A stretch of DNA of 64,000 nucleotides, taken from Tretioscincus oriximinensis. Taxonomy: Eukaryota > Chordata > Lepidosauria > Squamata > Gymnophthalmidae. Shown piece by piece: positions 12,084 to 24,584 of the stretch. Location of the stretch: NCBI GenBank assembly GCA_022410635.1, contig JAJVDF010000417.1:1126673-1190672 (forward strand), in the 5' to 3' direction. Positions within the stretch are counted from its first letter, which is position 1. The number at the start of each line of letters is the position of its first letter. The notes below the pieces were generated by a model, which was not told where the DNA came from, ran no database searches, and worked only from the letters and a program-made list of their open reading frames with translations. The position numbers and the translations under genes were made by a program.

Positions 12084-13097
12084 ATCATACAATACCTGTA
12101 TAGANTGCCATGAGGTACTTAAACATAGTCCCAAGGCTCATGACCCAGAAGGAGAAAGGTAANGCTTTTCTTTGCATGAATTTACCTAATCCCTCCTACG
12201 AAGCCCTGCTGTAAATCATAGCTTGTGAGTCTGATCTGCATTCCCNTTTTCATTGGTTTTGACTCCCTTTCTCGGTATGCTTGCATTGTAAGGGGAAATA
12301 AATTATTTTTAAATTGTCTGAATGGTGTGTGAAACTTTTATTCACCAATCACTTCCTCTTCATGAGGGAAAAGCAGCAATCCTGCTGCAGCAAGGGAGGA
12401 ACAAGATCATGAGGAAAGATGGTCTCAGTAACTCTTGCAGATGACATCTACCTGGCATGTTATGGTACTATATAGCAAGGGACTGCATTAAAAAAGCTGC
12501 AGAGAAGTTCTAGCCAGAAAAATCGCTTTGACAGCTCTCACTAGTTCTAGAACAGCTGGATTACTGCAAATGTTTTTAATCACACTTTTATAATGTGAAA
12601 CAAACATGTGGATGAACCCCAAGAATTTAGCAATTTAGGATCATGACATACAGCTAAATAATATAAAATATGTTATGAAATACATAAAGAAGCTGGCATT
12701 ATCCTTACTAGAAAAAATTGCCACAATAAAAACGTTTGTACTTCTTTTTCTCTTTTTTAACCAGAAATTTTGCTCTTATTTCAGGTGCTCCCAATAACAC
12801 CTGTAAACCTCATCTTCAAAGAAATGAATTCAGTAATAACCAAGTATTTATTTGGACCTTAAAAAACCATAATTAAGGAAAATGACAACCTAAACCCATA
12901 TAACATTATAGGCAGTGACATAGTAGCAATGCAAATGGCATGGAAACGTGGTAGGTGCACATTTAATACCTAGACTCTCCTCAGAAATAAGCAAACTTCG
13001 TAAAACCATGCTTTGATTCTGTTTCAGATTCATCATTTTTCTCTTTGAAAAGCCTTCTTGATATGTATTTAACCCTATATTGAAGTAGATCAAACAT
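12084..13097. other. No recognisable gene or repeat
   Basis: Non-coding AT-rich sequence; nothing diagnostic was seen. Confidence 0.5.
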
Positions 13098-13163
13098 ATT
13101 GCTCACCAACCTGAGATCTTTGAGTATAAGGTCGGGGTATAAAAATAAATAAATAAATATTAG
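13098..13163 (+). mobile_element. L2-like 3' tail
   Basis: CCTGAGATCTTTGAGTATAAG, then GGTATAAAAATAAATAAATA, matches the degraded end shared by the L2-like LINEs and tRNA SINEs of this window. Confidence 0.55.
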
Positions 13164-13174
13164 AATTATATATA

Positions 13175-13365
13175 CAGGGTGCTTCAAAAAATGTATACAC
13201 ACTTTGAAGGCTAATTTGAACAGTATTAACATTTGTTATTTACGTTTTATTTACATTGGACTTTAATCTTTCTAATTTCCTGAAATTTAACTTTGTAGAA
13301 CAGTAGAACAGTAAATAAATTTTCTATGGAAGTTCACACTGTGTATACATTTTTGAAGCACCCTG
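13175..13365. mobile_element. Mariner-type MITE
   Basis: CAGGGTGCTTCAAAAAATGT and ACATTTTTGAAGCACCCTG form terminal inverted repeats of about 27 bp, flanked by TA on both sides (13173-13174 and 13366-13367). These termini are typical of mariner elements. The 191-bp interior encodes no transposase. Confidence 0.8.
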
Positions 13366-13445
13366 TATATCAGAATTATAACATAAGTAAGTGTTAATTA
13401 AATGGTTGCCATTATAATGCCTGAGAATGAAGACGGTCATCAAAA

Positions 13446-13470
13446 TTCTTCTTCCTCCTCCTCTTTTTCC

Positions 13471-13502
<32 letters not shown>

Positions 13503-13554
13503 TTCCTCCTCCTCTTCCTCCTCCTCTTCTACCCCTCTCCTTCTCCTCCTCTTT
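13446..13554. repeat. Long polypyrimidine tract (TTC/CTC)n
   Basis: Over 100 nearly uninterrupted pyrimidines on the plus strand. It creates artificial poly-Ser and poly-Glu/Gly-Arg reading frames that should not be taken as genes. Mirror-like CTCCTCTTCC units could form triplex DNA. Confidence 0.85.
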
Positions 13555-14500
13555 AGGTTTTCTGTGCTCTGTGGGAAGGAAACTGTGAAGAGTCCTTGCT
13601 GGTCCGTAAATGTTCTTAGTAAAGTACTGCATATCTGGGGAAACTGCTGGCATGCAGATACTATGCCCTTCAGACCTTCTGTTGTTTGTACAGAAATAGC
13701 CACAGTCAATATAATTTCTCTTTAAGAGGAGGAGAAAAATACTTTTAATGTCTTTTTTAAAAAGATTGTAATTGGTATTAGTTTGAAGTCTTTTTGTTCT
13801 ATTTGTGAACTTTGTGTTTTTTTAAAAAAGTTTTGGAGTACCCTTCATGTTATTGTATTGACAAGAGCTAATAGCATCAAGAATAGCTTTCTCTGCACAC
13901 TATAATTGCCTCAGCAGGAGAAAGAGTATCAGTACAATCTTCATCCCACTTTTCCTTTGATTTTACTAAACTTGTCATGAAAACAGCTGTGATGTTCTGC
14001 ATATAGAATTAATGGGGAAGCTAATTCAGGGAAGGTAACCAAAATAAGTCCTCTAAAAAAGATATTATTATAGTTTTTAATGAAGGACCATCCATGTGTC
14101 TTTTCAAATAAAATGCAGAAACTGTTTGTAATTTTCAACTTTCCAGGGTGATAGAGATGGAATTGTAGATTCATGCTGATCACCAACACAATTGTTTTTC
14201 AAGATAAAACTACACTCAATGCCACAGTAGGACTCNAAATTCTTTGAATGTTAATGCTCATGTAAGACAACAAGGCTAAGATGGATAGAGACATATAAGT
14301 CCATTCCCAATGTGAGCCAATACTGAAAATTGCACAAAATGAAGAGGCAATGTATGTGTGGGGTGCTGTCGCTGGATGAAAATCAAAGCAACACAGACAT
14401 GTACAGTATATATAAAAGGAAAGCAAAGAAAAATGAAAAATGAACATTACCTTTGTGTTGTTTTGATTTTTATTACAGACACACACATACATATATACAC
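13555..14500. other. No recognisable gene or repeat
   Basis: AT-rich sequence with homopolymer runs; no coding signature. Confidence 0.5.
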
Positions 14501-14571
14501 ACTATTGCCAAAAGTATTAACTCGTATTTGCACTCATTGGTGGGTGAGCGAAAACGTTTGGCAATATAGTA
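14501..14571. mobile_element. Tc1-like miniature element
   Basis: The left end ACTATTGCCAAAAGTATTAA and the right end AACGTTTGGCAATATAGT are inverted to each other with small changes. The right arm read in reverse, with GTTTTCGCTCACCCACC, resembles the end of Tc1-like transposons that are widespread in fishes and other vertebrates. Only about 70 bp remain. Confidence 0.65.
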
Positions 14572-15266
14572 TATAATGTCTAAACCTATTCAGTTTTAAG
14601 AGCATAAGAATAACCCTGTTGGATGGGTTATAAAATTCACAGTTCTCCTTGTTTTTCCTAGAAAGTCATAATAGGAAGGCCACTCTTCCAGTTTCTCAAG
14701 CCACTGAAATGGCAGTGCATCTATCAACATAGATTTGTGCTTATCACATGTATTTCTGTGTTATGAAAGATCACAGGTCTCCAAGCTTTTGAATAATATG
14801 ACACTGTTTTGAATGTACACAATTCTCTTTGCTAGATGTTACTATCCTTGTAGCTTACTTACACCCCCACCTCATCTCCAGACTCAATACAGCTTGCAAA
14901 ACAATCAGGCTGAAATGTTCAAGAAAGAATTAACCAAAACATGGTAAATTAAAAAATTCGCCAGCCCTTTATAAACTTCAAAGTTTTTTGACTAAGGCAA
15001 TTTCTGCACTTGCCTAGGAGACGAGAGCAGGCAGATCACATAAATATAACACCCCTTTCACAATCTGCTTCTATCACCGACAATCTGTCTCTATAACAGA
15101 ATGGCTAAGTACAGATTTGCATTATTTTTTCCTACAATCATGCAAAGGTAAACAAAACTAACAAATATTTTGGATGATGAATTGTTGCTGTTAAAAACCT
15201 GTAGTCCCATTCCATGAATATTTCCAAAGGTGGGAACTAGTAGCAGGATATTACCTACAATGAAGT
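14572..15266. other. No recognisable gene or repeat
   Basis: Non-coding sequence; nothing diagnostic seen. Confidence 0.5.
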
Positions 15267-15560
15267 GAACATAAGAACATAAGAGGAGCTGTGCTGAAAC
15301 AGGCCACAGCCCATCTAGTGCAGCATTTTGTCTCACACAGAGGCCCACCAATTGCACCTGGGCAGTCTGGAACACAAGAAGGCAAAATCTTCAACTGTCC
15401 TCGATGCCCTGCAAATGGCATTTCAGGAATACTGCCTTTTGCTCCTCTTGGAGGCAGCAGCAAGACATCCATCTTAGAAGCTGCTTATACCCTCGACTTC
15501 CAAGAACTTGTCTAATCCTGGCTTAAAGTTATCCAGGCACAGAACCACTTTCCACCACCT
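15267..15560 (-). mobile_element. CR1 LINE 3' end (minus strand)
   Basis: It starts with two 8-bp units, GAACATAA GAACATAA, the reverse of the CR1 3' terminal repeat TTATGTTC. Then come GCCCATCTAGTGCAGCA, GCCCACCAATTGCACCTGG and ACTTGTCTAATCCTGGCTT, the standard CR1 3' region in squamates. Confidence 0.8.
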
Positions 15561-18500
15561 TTGTCAGGCATGCAGGTAGGCAGGCTGAGCACTGCAAAAT
15601 GGTGCCACACATGCTACCTGCTGTACGGAACTTTGGTTCCAGGCATCTGGAAGCATGGCTGCTAGTGCACATTAGTTGCATATTCCTCCATCACTATCTC
15701 TCCATTGGAGGGAGGCAAAAATGCAGCAGCTTATGAAGTACTGGTGCTACCACTCGCCTTAGCTCCAGTCCCCCATCTGGGCGATTGAGTGGCAGGGGCA
15801 GCATCGTGAGGCAGACACTCCCTCTCTGTCTCACTCCCGGAGGCCAAGCCAGCAACAGCAGCTCAGGTGGCTTCTTTGCAGCAGCTGAAAGCAATCCATG
15901 GGGTTGGATTTCCATTTTAGTGACAGAAATACATTTACTTATGACAATTTATTGTATCCTAAAATAATTAGGATAGTGTTATCAACTGGAATGTGTTGAA
16001 TGTTGAAATGGGTAACATTTTTCTACAGTACATTGCCCCCAATAAGCCTTTCCCACAATATAATTGAAATGATATATCAGAGCAAATTGCTGAATGGCCA
16101 AGACAGTGGAGACCACAGGGCTAGAAGACATTATTCATTGAAATCTTAGCGCAGGAAAGTAGGATTTACAGTGTTTAATTACCCACCTTCACAGTGTCAT
16201 GTCCAGCAACTTAAGTTACAATTAGTTTTAAATAGAAAGAACTATTCAAAAATTTATTATAACTCAAATATATTAGTGCCANATCTAGACCGTAGGTTCT
16301 GTTCTGTACCCCANCTGGATCTACATTTGGGTGCTATTTCCTTGATGAGGACAGAAGGTGAAACTCTTGCAAACAAAGTTCAGATAAAAAAAGGTTTATT
16401 TTAAAATGCAAAATAAAAAATGAGACTAATACTTGCTTTTGTTCTTGTAGTCTCTTTCTTTTAGTTCTTGATCCTCTTTGCTTGTTTGTTGTAACCCCTT
16501 TGCCTTGCTTTGAATTGACCTTTTTTGACTTGCTTTGAGTTAACCTCTTTTATGTTTGAAGCATGCCATCTCCAAGTTCTGCAACACCCAAAATTGAAAC
16601 CAACTAGGAAGGGGAGCAAATATAACTAAAGCCGTAAGACCTACCACCAGATTTCTTAAAGAGACAGGTCTAAATAAAGTTCTCTCCCAAAATAACTATA
16701 GAAAGGAACTAAGCCCCACATTAAACTATGGGTGTAACTAAATAGAATAGAATAAAATAATAGAAATCTCCNGGAACCATGACAGGCACATATTATCTGC
16801 ACTTCATCCTAGAATACAATCATTTAGAAGAGTTTCTCAGGCCAGGCAAATAAGAATCTTGCATGTCTAATGCATATTTCCCTGTTCTGTGATCATCATC
16901 AACAACAATAATAAATTTCAGTTTAGTCAAGGGATTTTTATGGGTAGCAGTTAAGGTTTTGACTACTGAACCCCATTGAAGGAGAATTAAAAATGATCCT
17001 CTTTTATGTGGCTGCAGTTCTGAGATGCACATCCTGAGAAGCTGATTCACTAGCAGGATGAAGATAAGGATCACCAGCTGTGCTATAACAAAAATCCTAT
17101 GCTTATGGCATTCTTAAATTTGTGGCACACTATTAGCATGCCTGGCAATGCTCTGACTGCAGAAACCTTGTACCTGAGGATCCACATTTTTCTAGCTGGA
17201 AGATTTCTCATAAAGATAGTTTAAATCAAACATGTGGAAAAAGTCTGCATTACAGAACACAATTTATATAAGATGCACTCCCTTTATAGTGCTCTAGTGA
17301 GCATGGTCATGATTATAGGCAATTAAGAGATTATGTGGAACGCATANACACATACATACAGAGAGGTATGGTTTTGTGCTGGATTTTTATAAAGACCTGA
17401 TCAGGGCGTACTGCAGTTTCAATGCACTTTCAAAATGGAACACACACATACCAGCAAAAGAAGGAGATGGTTGGAGTTTCATTCTTTCTGGAGTAATCAA
17501 ATAAAGATTTTTTTTTAAAGCAGTGTAAGATAAGCATCTTTATACAGATCCTATTTGTTTTACCATTTTGAAAGTGCACTGAAGATGGATTTAAATTTAA
17601 ACTAATTTAAAAGCATTTTTTGGAGGAAGGAGTGGATCCACTTTCAGGTTAGAGAACATAGGAAGAAAACTACTGCAGAGTCTTCTGATGTGGTCTTCCA
17701 TTCAGAAAATGGATTGAAAGTAACTTTAAATGTAGGTTTGGCTGGTTGCTTTATCTATCTTTCTCTCTGCCTCCTACTCTTCTTTATTTCATGAAGGATC
17801 TTACAAATACACTTATCTGGAGAAATACATGCAATGCTATGAAAAGCTTGGAACCATTTTTATTTTGATATGGCAAGTGTTTTAATAAGCCTAATTTGAA
17901 AATCTGTATTTGTTGTTATTTTTAACCTTACTCCAGATCAGTGTCTTAATAGCAAGGCACTGCATCTGAATTTAATTAACCCAGCCTCATCTATAACCTT
18001 CATTAAGGATCATTAAGGTTAAGGATCAAAATTTAGTTTGAGGAAGGTTTACCTTTATTTTTGTTCTTTCTTTATTTTCTTTTAGGTATGGAAGGAATAG
18101 CTGCCAATTGCCTTTCAGCTCCATGTCACCGCTGAACTGGATGACATTTATTGGTCTCAATTCAGGGTTCATCTGCTTTCTGGATAGTCCCAATTGATTT
18201 CTGGATAGAAAGATCAGAAGCCCACTTTGACTTCTCATTACTTAGACTGAATTTTGTCTCCATACTTTTTAAGTATAGTTATCATGCTCTTGATGTCTCA
18301 CTTATTTTTTTNNAAAAAATCTATAGATGTTTCCACCATGAGAACTTTTAGAACATTACCACACCATTTATTCATTCTGCTGCACTTGCAGAAATTTAGA
18401 TATACGCAAATCACAAATAAGTTGGATATCACAAAAAACTAGCGATTTTGTGTGTTTATGGGTCCCTGAAGAAACCAATGTGTGTTGACATATTATATGT

Positions 18501-18614
18501 CCTATGGTAGCTATCAGCCNCATAAATCTTTGATGTTGCAGAGATCCTCTCTTTCAGGAATATGGTTCCTACACCAAAAGTCAGCCATTTGTGATTCAAC
18601 AGAAACATTTCTCA
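15561..18614. other. No recognisable gene
   Basis: Non-coding AT-rich sequence. A repeated phrase at 18447-18490 recurs at 19261-19304 (see that entry). No exon-like or transposon signature was seen. Confidence 0.45.
18447..18490 (+). repeat. Dispersed 44-bp repeat, copy 1
   Basis: TGTGTTTATGGGTCCCTGAA followed by ACCAATGTGTGTTGACAT. Almost the same words occur at 19261-19304 in the same orientation. Its origin is unknown. Confidence 0.75.
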
Positions 18615-18745
18615 ACATCCTTCCCCTGCTCTACCGTGGGAACAAAGGTCTCAGGGCGGCAACAAAACAACAAAAAAGTACAAAATTTACATTTTAAAAC
18701 AGTACAATCAATATCTGAAGGTGGAAGGAAAAACAAAACAAACCC
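18615..18745 (-). mobile_element. L2-like LINE 3' fragment (minus strand)
   Basis: GGTCTCAGGGCGGCAACAA followed by AAAACAGTACAATCAATATC and GGTGGAAGG matches the minus-strand L2-like 3' ends at 2536 and 46885. It is heavily decayed. Confidence 0.55.
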
Positions 18746-18781
18746 CCCCCCAAAAAAAAACCCCAGTATGTTAATTAGCAG

Positions 18782-18863
18782 TAGGCTGGCCAGATGACCA
18801 GAAAACCCAAAACCGTGTTTTAAACCCCCACCCCCCCAAAAGGGGGGTCATCTGGTCAGCCTA
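18782..18863. mobile_element. MITE with TAGGCTG(A/G)CCAGATGACC termini, short copy
   Basis: TAGGCTGGCCAGATGACC at the left and GGTCATCTGGTCAGCCTA at the right. Just outside lie TTAGCAG (left) and TTAGCAT (right), a possible 6-7-bp or longer target duplication with one mismatch. It is the same family as 11900-12083, with most of the interior deleted. Confidence 0.7.
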
Positions 18864-20892
18864 TTAGCATACATGTGCCACAACAATGGTGGTTCAGCCT
18901 GCATTGAAAGTTGATACCTGGGATGATGAAAGCAAACAGTTTTGTGCAATTTCCATGAAAACTTCCTTTTTTACATTAGTAGTTGATAAGCCATTAATTA
19001 ACTTGCCATTCTTCATGCTTATACCAATATTCAACAGAGCCATAGCAGATGGACTGAAGACTAATGCCTGGGAAAGGTAGTGTTGGGAGAGAAAAGAAAT
19101 ATAGGTGATGACTAATGAAATGAATAAAGAGCACTGAAACCAATAGACCTATTAAATTTTAGTACCTTGTGTATCCCAAAGCACTATTTAATGGTTTTAA
19201 GATTTGCTGCTGCTACTTTTCCTCTTTTCCCCTTCTTTTTGCCTCAATAAACTGACTATTTTTTGTGTTTATGGGTCTCTGCATGAACCAATGTGTGTTG
19301 ACATCTGTTCTTTCTTTTACTCCCCCAAATCCATTTGTGACCTATTGATCTGTAACTGTGAAATACCAAAAATAGTATTTTGAGCTTCAAACCTTCATAC
19401 CTTTATATAGCACAATGCTTGCACATGGAGTAGAACCATTTCTTCTTTTTAGTCCTTAAAGCTTTTAAACTCAACTTGTATTTTTTTGTTAAAGCTCACA
19501 TNCTTAGCTTACTTAATGCCGTTGTGACTGATGGCTCTTTTTATCTAAAACTTCAGGAGATGACAAGTTCTATGGTGCAGCTTGCCATTTTGTAGTTCAA
19601 TATTCAAGGCAGTATGATTAAGATAGTTTTTGGTATGAAGCAGCTAGTCTTAAGTTTCTGTTCTTTACTGTGTGTGTGTTTTAGACTTTGTGAAATACTT
19701 TGTTAAAAAACATAAAGGATGTTTATGTAAAAGTATTGTAAAGTAGGCTTCCCACATAAAATCTAGCATAGAGCTTTGCACTGTCACTGGCTATAAAGGA
19801 GAGGGGCTTTCATCAGATACAGTTTCTAATACCTGTTGAAAATCATTTTTTCATACTTATTAAAGGTGCAAAACTTTATCCTGCTTTTTATGTAGCAAGT
19901 GCAACCCTCTTCTAAACTGATATTTGATTAGCTGTTTTAATGACAAAGCCATTGGATGCCAGTAAATCAGAAATCTCCAACTTTGTCTGGTCTAGTGACA
20001 CATGTGCAATATGTGAGAATGAAACAGGCACTGTGAGTTTTGGAAGGGGAAATCTCCCCAAACCCAGAAATAGTTATATGTCTTCCCACATAGCTGATCT
20101 TCTTAACTGCTGAAGTATATATATTTTTTTGCCAAGAGAGTCCCATCAGCAGTCCTCACAACATTGCCAGGTCTATATAAGAGGAGATATTCCTTTAGAT
20201 CCCTCAAACCAAGTTTTCAGGGTTTTACAAAGTAATGTTAATACCTTGAACTGGGCTTAGTGGCAAGTAGGCATCTGGTGCAATTCTTTTATGACTGACC
20301 TGATACTCCATTTGCAAATCTGGAAGTTGTGAGAGCATGGAATATCACACTATCTTGTGGTTGCACTTTTCCAAGGTGCAAATCAGTTTAAGTATTCACT
20401 GGAAAATTTTCATCTGGGGTATAAGAATTTTGTTTTTGAGATGGCTATGGAGATGAATTTCTTTTTCCTTTCCCCTTATCCAACAGTCTTGATATATTTT
20501 GGTATATCTCTTACTGCCATTGAGATATTTATTCCTTTTGTGAAAGATTCTACACAATGTGGCTAAATGACCTTTGGAGGTAGTCACGCATTCCAAGGAA
20601 AGCCTTTAGGGAACCTTATATTGATTCCCTGAAACTTGAAGCCTTGAGTCTATTATATATCTTACTTGAGAGAAGATATATTAAATAAAGAATAACTGAT
20701 GCTGATACTACGTATGAATTATTCCTAAAACTGACAGTTTGGGCAATGATCGTGACAGCACAGATATTATTCCATTGCAATCCACCATAAATCATTCTGG
20801 GGTCATTTATGATTGAGCTTTTTCTGAATTAAATCCTGGAATAGGAACCTGCCATCTACAAATAAAAGTACAGTATGGCAAATTCTGGGTAG
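18864..20892. other. No recognisable gene
   Basis: Non-coding sequence containing the second copy of the 44-bp repeat at 19261-19304. Confidence 0.45.
19261..19304 (+). repeat. Dispersed 44-bp repeat, copy 2
   Basis: TTTTGTGTTTATGGGTCTCT followed by GAACCAATGTGTGTTGACAT, matching the copy at 18447. The sequences around the two copies do not obviously match. Confidence 0.75.
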
Positions 20893-20965
20893 AGTCTACC
20901 TCAGTTTGTATTAGCATGCAGAAGACAGACTCCTGTTCCAGAATATAATGCAGAATAAGGCCCAG
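20893..20965 (+). mobile_element. Fragment of the Harbinger-like family of 10379
   Basis: GTATTAGCATGCAGAAGACAG, CTCCTGTTCCAGAATATAAT and AGAATAAGGCCC parallel the right half of the element at 10379-10558 (TTAGCATGTGGATGGCAGGC, CCTATTCCAAGGTA). The termini are degraded. Confidence 0.45.
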
Positions 20966-22304
20966 TGCAGAAAAGTCATAGTTTTGATTAGCACAAATAA
21001 CAATTTTTGAAGTGAATGATGTCCATTCTGACCATTAATGTTCAAATTGTCATTGGTGAGGAGACCATCTGCTATCTTTTAGACTTGCTATACTACACAG
21101 AATTAGTCAATCAAAACTGTATTTTATTGAGTTGGTTATAAAAAGTTTACAGTTATAAGAAATCTAAATTATTGTATTTCTACCAACTATTTCTTTATGG
21201 ATTAAAGGCTACATCTGCATGAGTAACAGAGGCAAGAGGTACAGCATTTAAATGGCAAATACACTTGTTGACATGCAACATTTCTCCAAAGACACTTAAG
21301 GATGTGGAAATGCCCTAAGAAACATCCATCAGTGTTCATATAACTTTTGTATCTCTCCTGGATATAAATCTAGCTCAAGAGCTAGTATACCTGTTCAGCA
21401 AACAGTATAAGTCATAGCAGACATTTTGAAATAATGTAAATAAATTTCAAATAAAAAGAAACCTGGCGGCATGGATTCTTCACTGCGGTTGGCTCAAGCA
21501 TTACTGTTTTCAGATTCTGGCCAAGTACACACAAGAGAAATCATACTGCAGACTGATAGAGTGCTCATGTGCAAAACATCAAAGGCATTTAGAAGGGAGA
21601 AAAGCTCAAAGCACCTCAGTGAGCAAAATGTTTCTTGCTTCAAAATGAAGCTGAGGTTATTGCTTAGCCTTATGATTTATTCACTGAAACAAACCCAAGT
21701 CTTCCTTTTTGGCCACAGACAATTGTCCCCAAGGTTTACTTAACATTTGAGTGTTCATATGAGTGCTTGAAGTTTTTAAATTCTCCACTGGGAGCTAAAG
21801 CAATTCAGACACCACTCATCTATAATATGGAGTGCTGTCACTGTGATACACCAAAATTATTATTGCTTCACAACACTTTAAAGGGACACTGTTCTGTTTT
21901 TGAAATGTTAACTACATAGCCTAATACACAGTGATTTTAGCATTTTTATTTTTTCACATTCGTTTTTGAAGCAGCAGCAACAATAATAAATTTATGTTTG
22001 GGTTATGTGATTGCATATTTTAAGGACGTGTACATAATGCTGATAAGAGAATAGGGCTTTGGCCAGACAGAGTCAATAATCTCGTCTTTGTGTGAATGTG
22101 TGGCTGCTTAATCTGAAACAGATTGCAAATAATTTGATCTACTACTGTTCTGGATTAGAGAGCTCTTAGTTCAGCCCTAATCCAGATCATCATGAGTCTC
22201 ATGTCTTCAACATAGATGACTAAGTTCCTAAATTGTATTGTTATGTATATATATATAAAGTGACAGTGGAATTTATTATATCCTGGAATTATTGCTGCCC
22301 ATTG
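20966..22304. other. No recognisable gene or repeat
   Basis: Non-coding AT-rich sequence with a short (TA)n run near 22245. Confidence 0.5.
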
Positions 22305-22385
22305 GAATTATTTATTTTACTTATTTATTTAAAATGATTTATATCCCACACTTTGCCAGTAGTCCCAGGGCTATCAAAAATTGTT
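22305..22385 (-). mobile_element. L2-like 3' tail (minus strand)
   Basis: TTATTTATTTAAAATGATTT, then TATCCCACACTTTGCC and CCCAGGG, resembles the reversed L2-like/SINE tail, strongly diverged. Confidence 0.4.
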
Positions 22386-22561
22386 CCATCTCTACTAAGA
22401 TGAAGCTTTTGACTTGTATGACTTGTGTATGGGCTGTTGCTGCAACAAGAAAAATCTAGAGATACAATGCATGAATATTATGATCAGAATATCAGACATT
22501 CAACGTGAATACCAGGTGGATCAGGGACCCCCAGTCCTGAACAAGTAGAAGTGTCATGAAG

Positions 22562-22692
22562 TCCCTGTCCACACTGAGCCTTATATCTCAGTATAGAGTT
22601 TGGCAGTCCACATACCAGTTTACACTATGGCAGGCCCCTCAGCATGTAGACAGCAGGTTCCTTTTCTAAGATATAGTCCAGAATAAGACTCA
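22562..22692 (+). mobile_element. Harbinger-like MITE fragment
   Basis: The left end TCCCTGTCCACACTGAGCC resembles the GGCCCTGTTCACATGG end of the 10379 element. The body GCATGTAGACAGCAGGTTCC and TCCAGAATAAGACTC also match that family. No clean right terminus remains. Confidence 0.5.
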
Positions 22693-22976
22693 GGACTAAT
22701 GAATCTTGTTCAGGACTATCAGGGAAGGGATATTCCTCTAAAGCCTTGATGTCTGACCTAAAATTAACACAAGTTTCAAGGTCATGGCATGAGCTTGAAT
22801 GAGTCAATGTCCTATGCAGTCATTGCTGTTCCCACCAAAGTATTTCCTTGATTAGAATCAATGGCACAGTCTGCTCCAGACTAATTTAACCCAATCATAG
22901 ATTTTTCTGTGCAGAATCCTCAGAAAAAGAGCATTTAGTAAGCTGTTATGATTCATTGTGATGATTCAAATATGTA

Positions 22977-23051
22977 TGCTCAAAACAATTAAGGGAACAC
23001 TTAGTGTTACATTGTTATGTTAAAGTGTTCCCTTAATTGTTTTGAGCAGTA
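22977..23051. mobile_element. Palindromic MITE (perfect 25-bp arms)
   Basis: The left arm 22978-23002 (GCTCAAAACAATTAAGGG...) and right arm 23023-23047 (...CCCTTAATTGTTTTGAGC) are exact reverse complements around a 20-base spacer. The left end has lost two bases relative to the 45744 copy. TA-rich flanks fit Tc1/mariner insertion. Confidence 0.8.
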
Positions 23052-24584
23052 TATATATAATCCTTATATTAAATTTGTATTTAATGACAAAATTGTTGTT
23101 TGCTAGNTCTCTTTCTCTCCCTGTGGAACATATGCACATATAAACAATCTTGAATAATAGTCTGGGGGTGCAAGTGCATACTATTTTCTTCTCATTTACA
23201 ATCGCATGGCTTGATTACCACACAATCCAGCAGAACTCATGCCATCCTAGCAGAAAAAAAGCATTTGCTTTAAGAAAGTATTTTTCCTAGCCGTTTCCCC
23301 TCAAGTCATAAAATATAGTATACAATGCAATGCAGTGTCACAGCACGCATGTGTAATTGCCCAAAAAAGATTACTGTGCATGCATGAATGGCAGCATTTG
23401 TGCAAGGACAGTTCAGGTGATCTCACACTGGTGAGATCCTCAGTCGAGTAGCACCAATGCTGCTGACCAGGTAAGGTCCTCGTAGCAGGAGAAAAGGTAT
23501 ATGTGTGTAGATTCACCTCAAAATGAAACCTACTGGTTTCTCCAGTCAGTAGCAATATATACTGCTTATTTATTTTCATCTTACTAATATTGCCAGTAGA
23601 GTTCTGTTCTTTTACTTGTTTCTGTCTAAGAGCAAATTTATTAAAAATAAAGACACCTTCATAAGTATAGATATGTTACATAAAGCCAGCTCCATGGAGA
23701 ATTTTATGGCTTAACATACAAGCCCTTCATCTTTTTTCATAGTTTCGATCACTGGTAAATGTGAAATTTTATATTCCCTTTGTCTGATTCTTGCACCAGA
23801 AAATGCAGGTTGACTCAGAATCTAAACAGAAGGGAATAAATTTATGTGACATTGACAATGCTTTGAGAGGCATATAATGAGCTTAATTTGAATAGTTTGA
23901 ATTTTTTCCTAAGAATAGGTAAAAATACTGAAAATGAGCTTCAATTAGGGTTATCACACACACACACACCCCAAAAAAGGGACATGGTTTTTGCAGGTTT
24001 AATTGTTGTGGAAAAGACAAATTTTCACTAGGTGATCAGACATTATAAAATAAATCATTTCAACATTCATTAAAGCTGCAAAATTCCTATTTCANAGGGG
24101 TCGTTTGTTTTTTGTAACCATTTCAGATCAACCGTTCCTTAAAATCATTACTCATTTTACATAATTGGAATGCTCAAAGAGATGTGGTTTCCTAAAATCT
24201 TACTTTGCAATGCTGCTGAATATGTACAGACATTCACAAACTGATTACTGTGCATATGTATTGCAGACAAAAATGCTTGATTGTACTATTTGACATCCGA
24301 GAGTTGATATTTGACAGTAACGTATTTCATAAGCGATTTACAAATGAAAATTGTCATTGACAGCTAGAGATGTCACACAATTTGAATAAAAAACAAATTT
24401 AAACATAAATCACGTCTAATTTACTTTCTGGAATTCAAGAAGGACTGGAGTAATCAAAAGAAGCAATCATATCAAAATATGGAAAAACAAAACAGAAATT
24501 CAAAATAAATATTGATAATAATATAATATGTGATGTTATTACTAATGTAGGCTGTAATGTATGGTGAGTCAGACACAGATACGA
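23052..24584. other. No recognisable gene
   Basis: AT-rich non-coding sequence with a short (CA)n run at about 23950. Confidence 0.5.

Noticed and set aside
13324..13725. Ser-rich and Glu/Arg-rich proteins on both strands
   Set aside because: They come from the TTC/CTC tract and show no other coding evidence.
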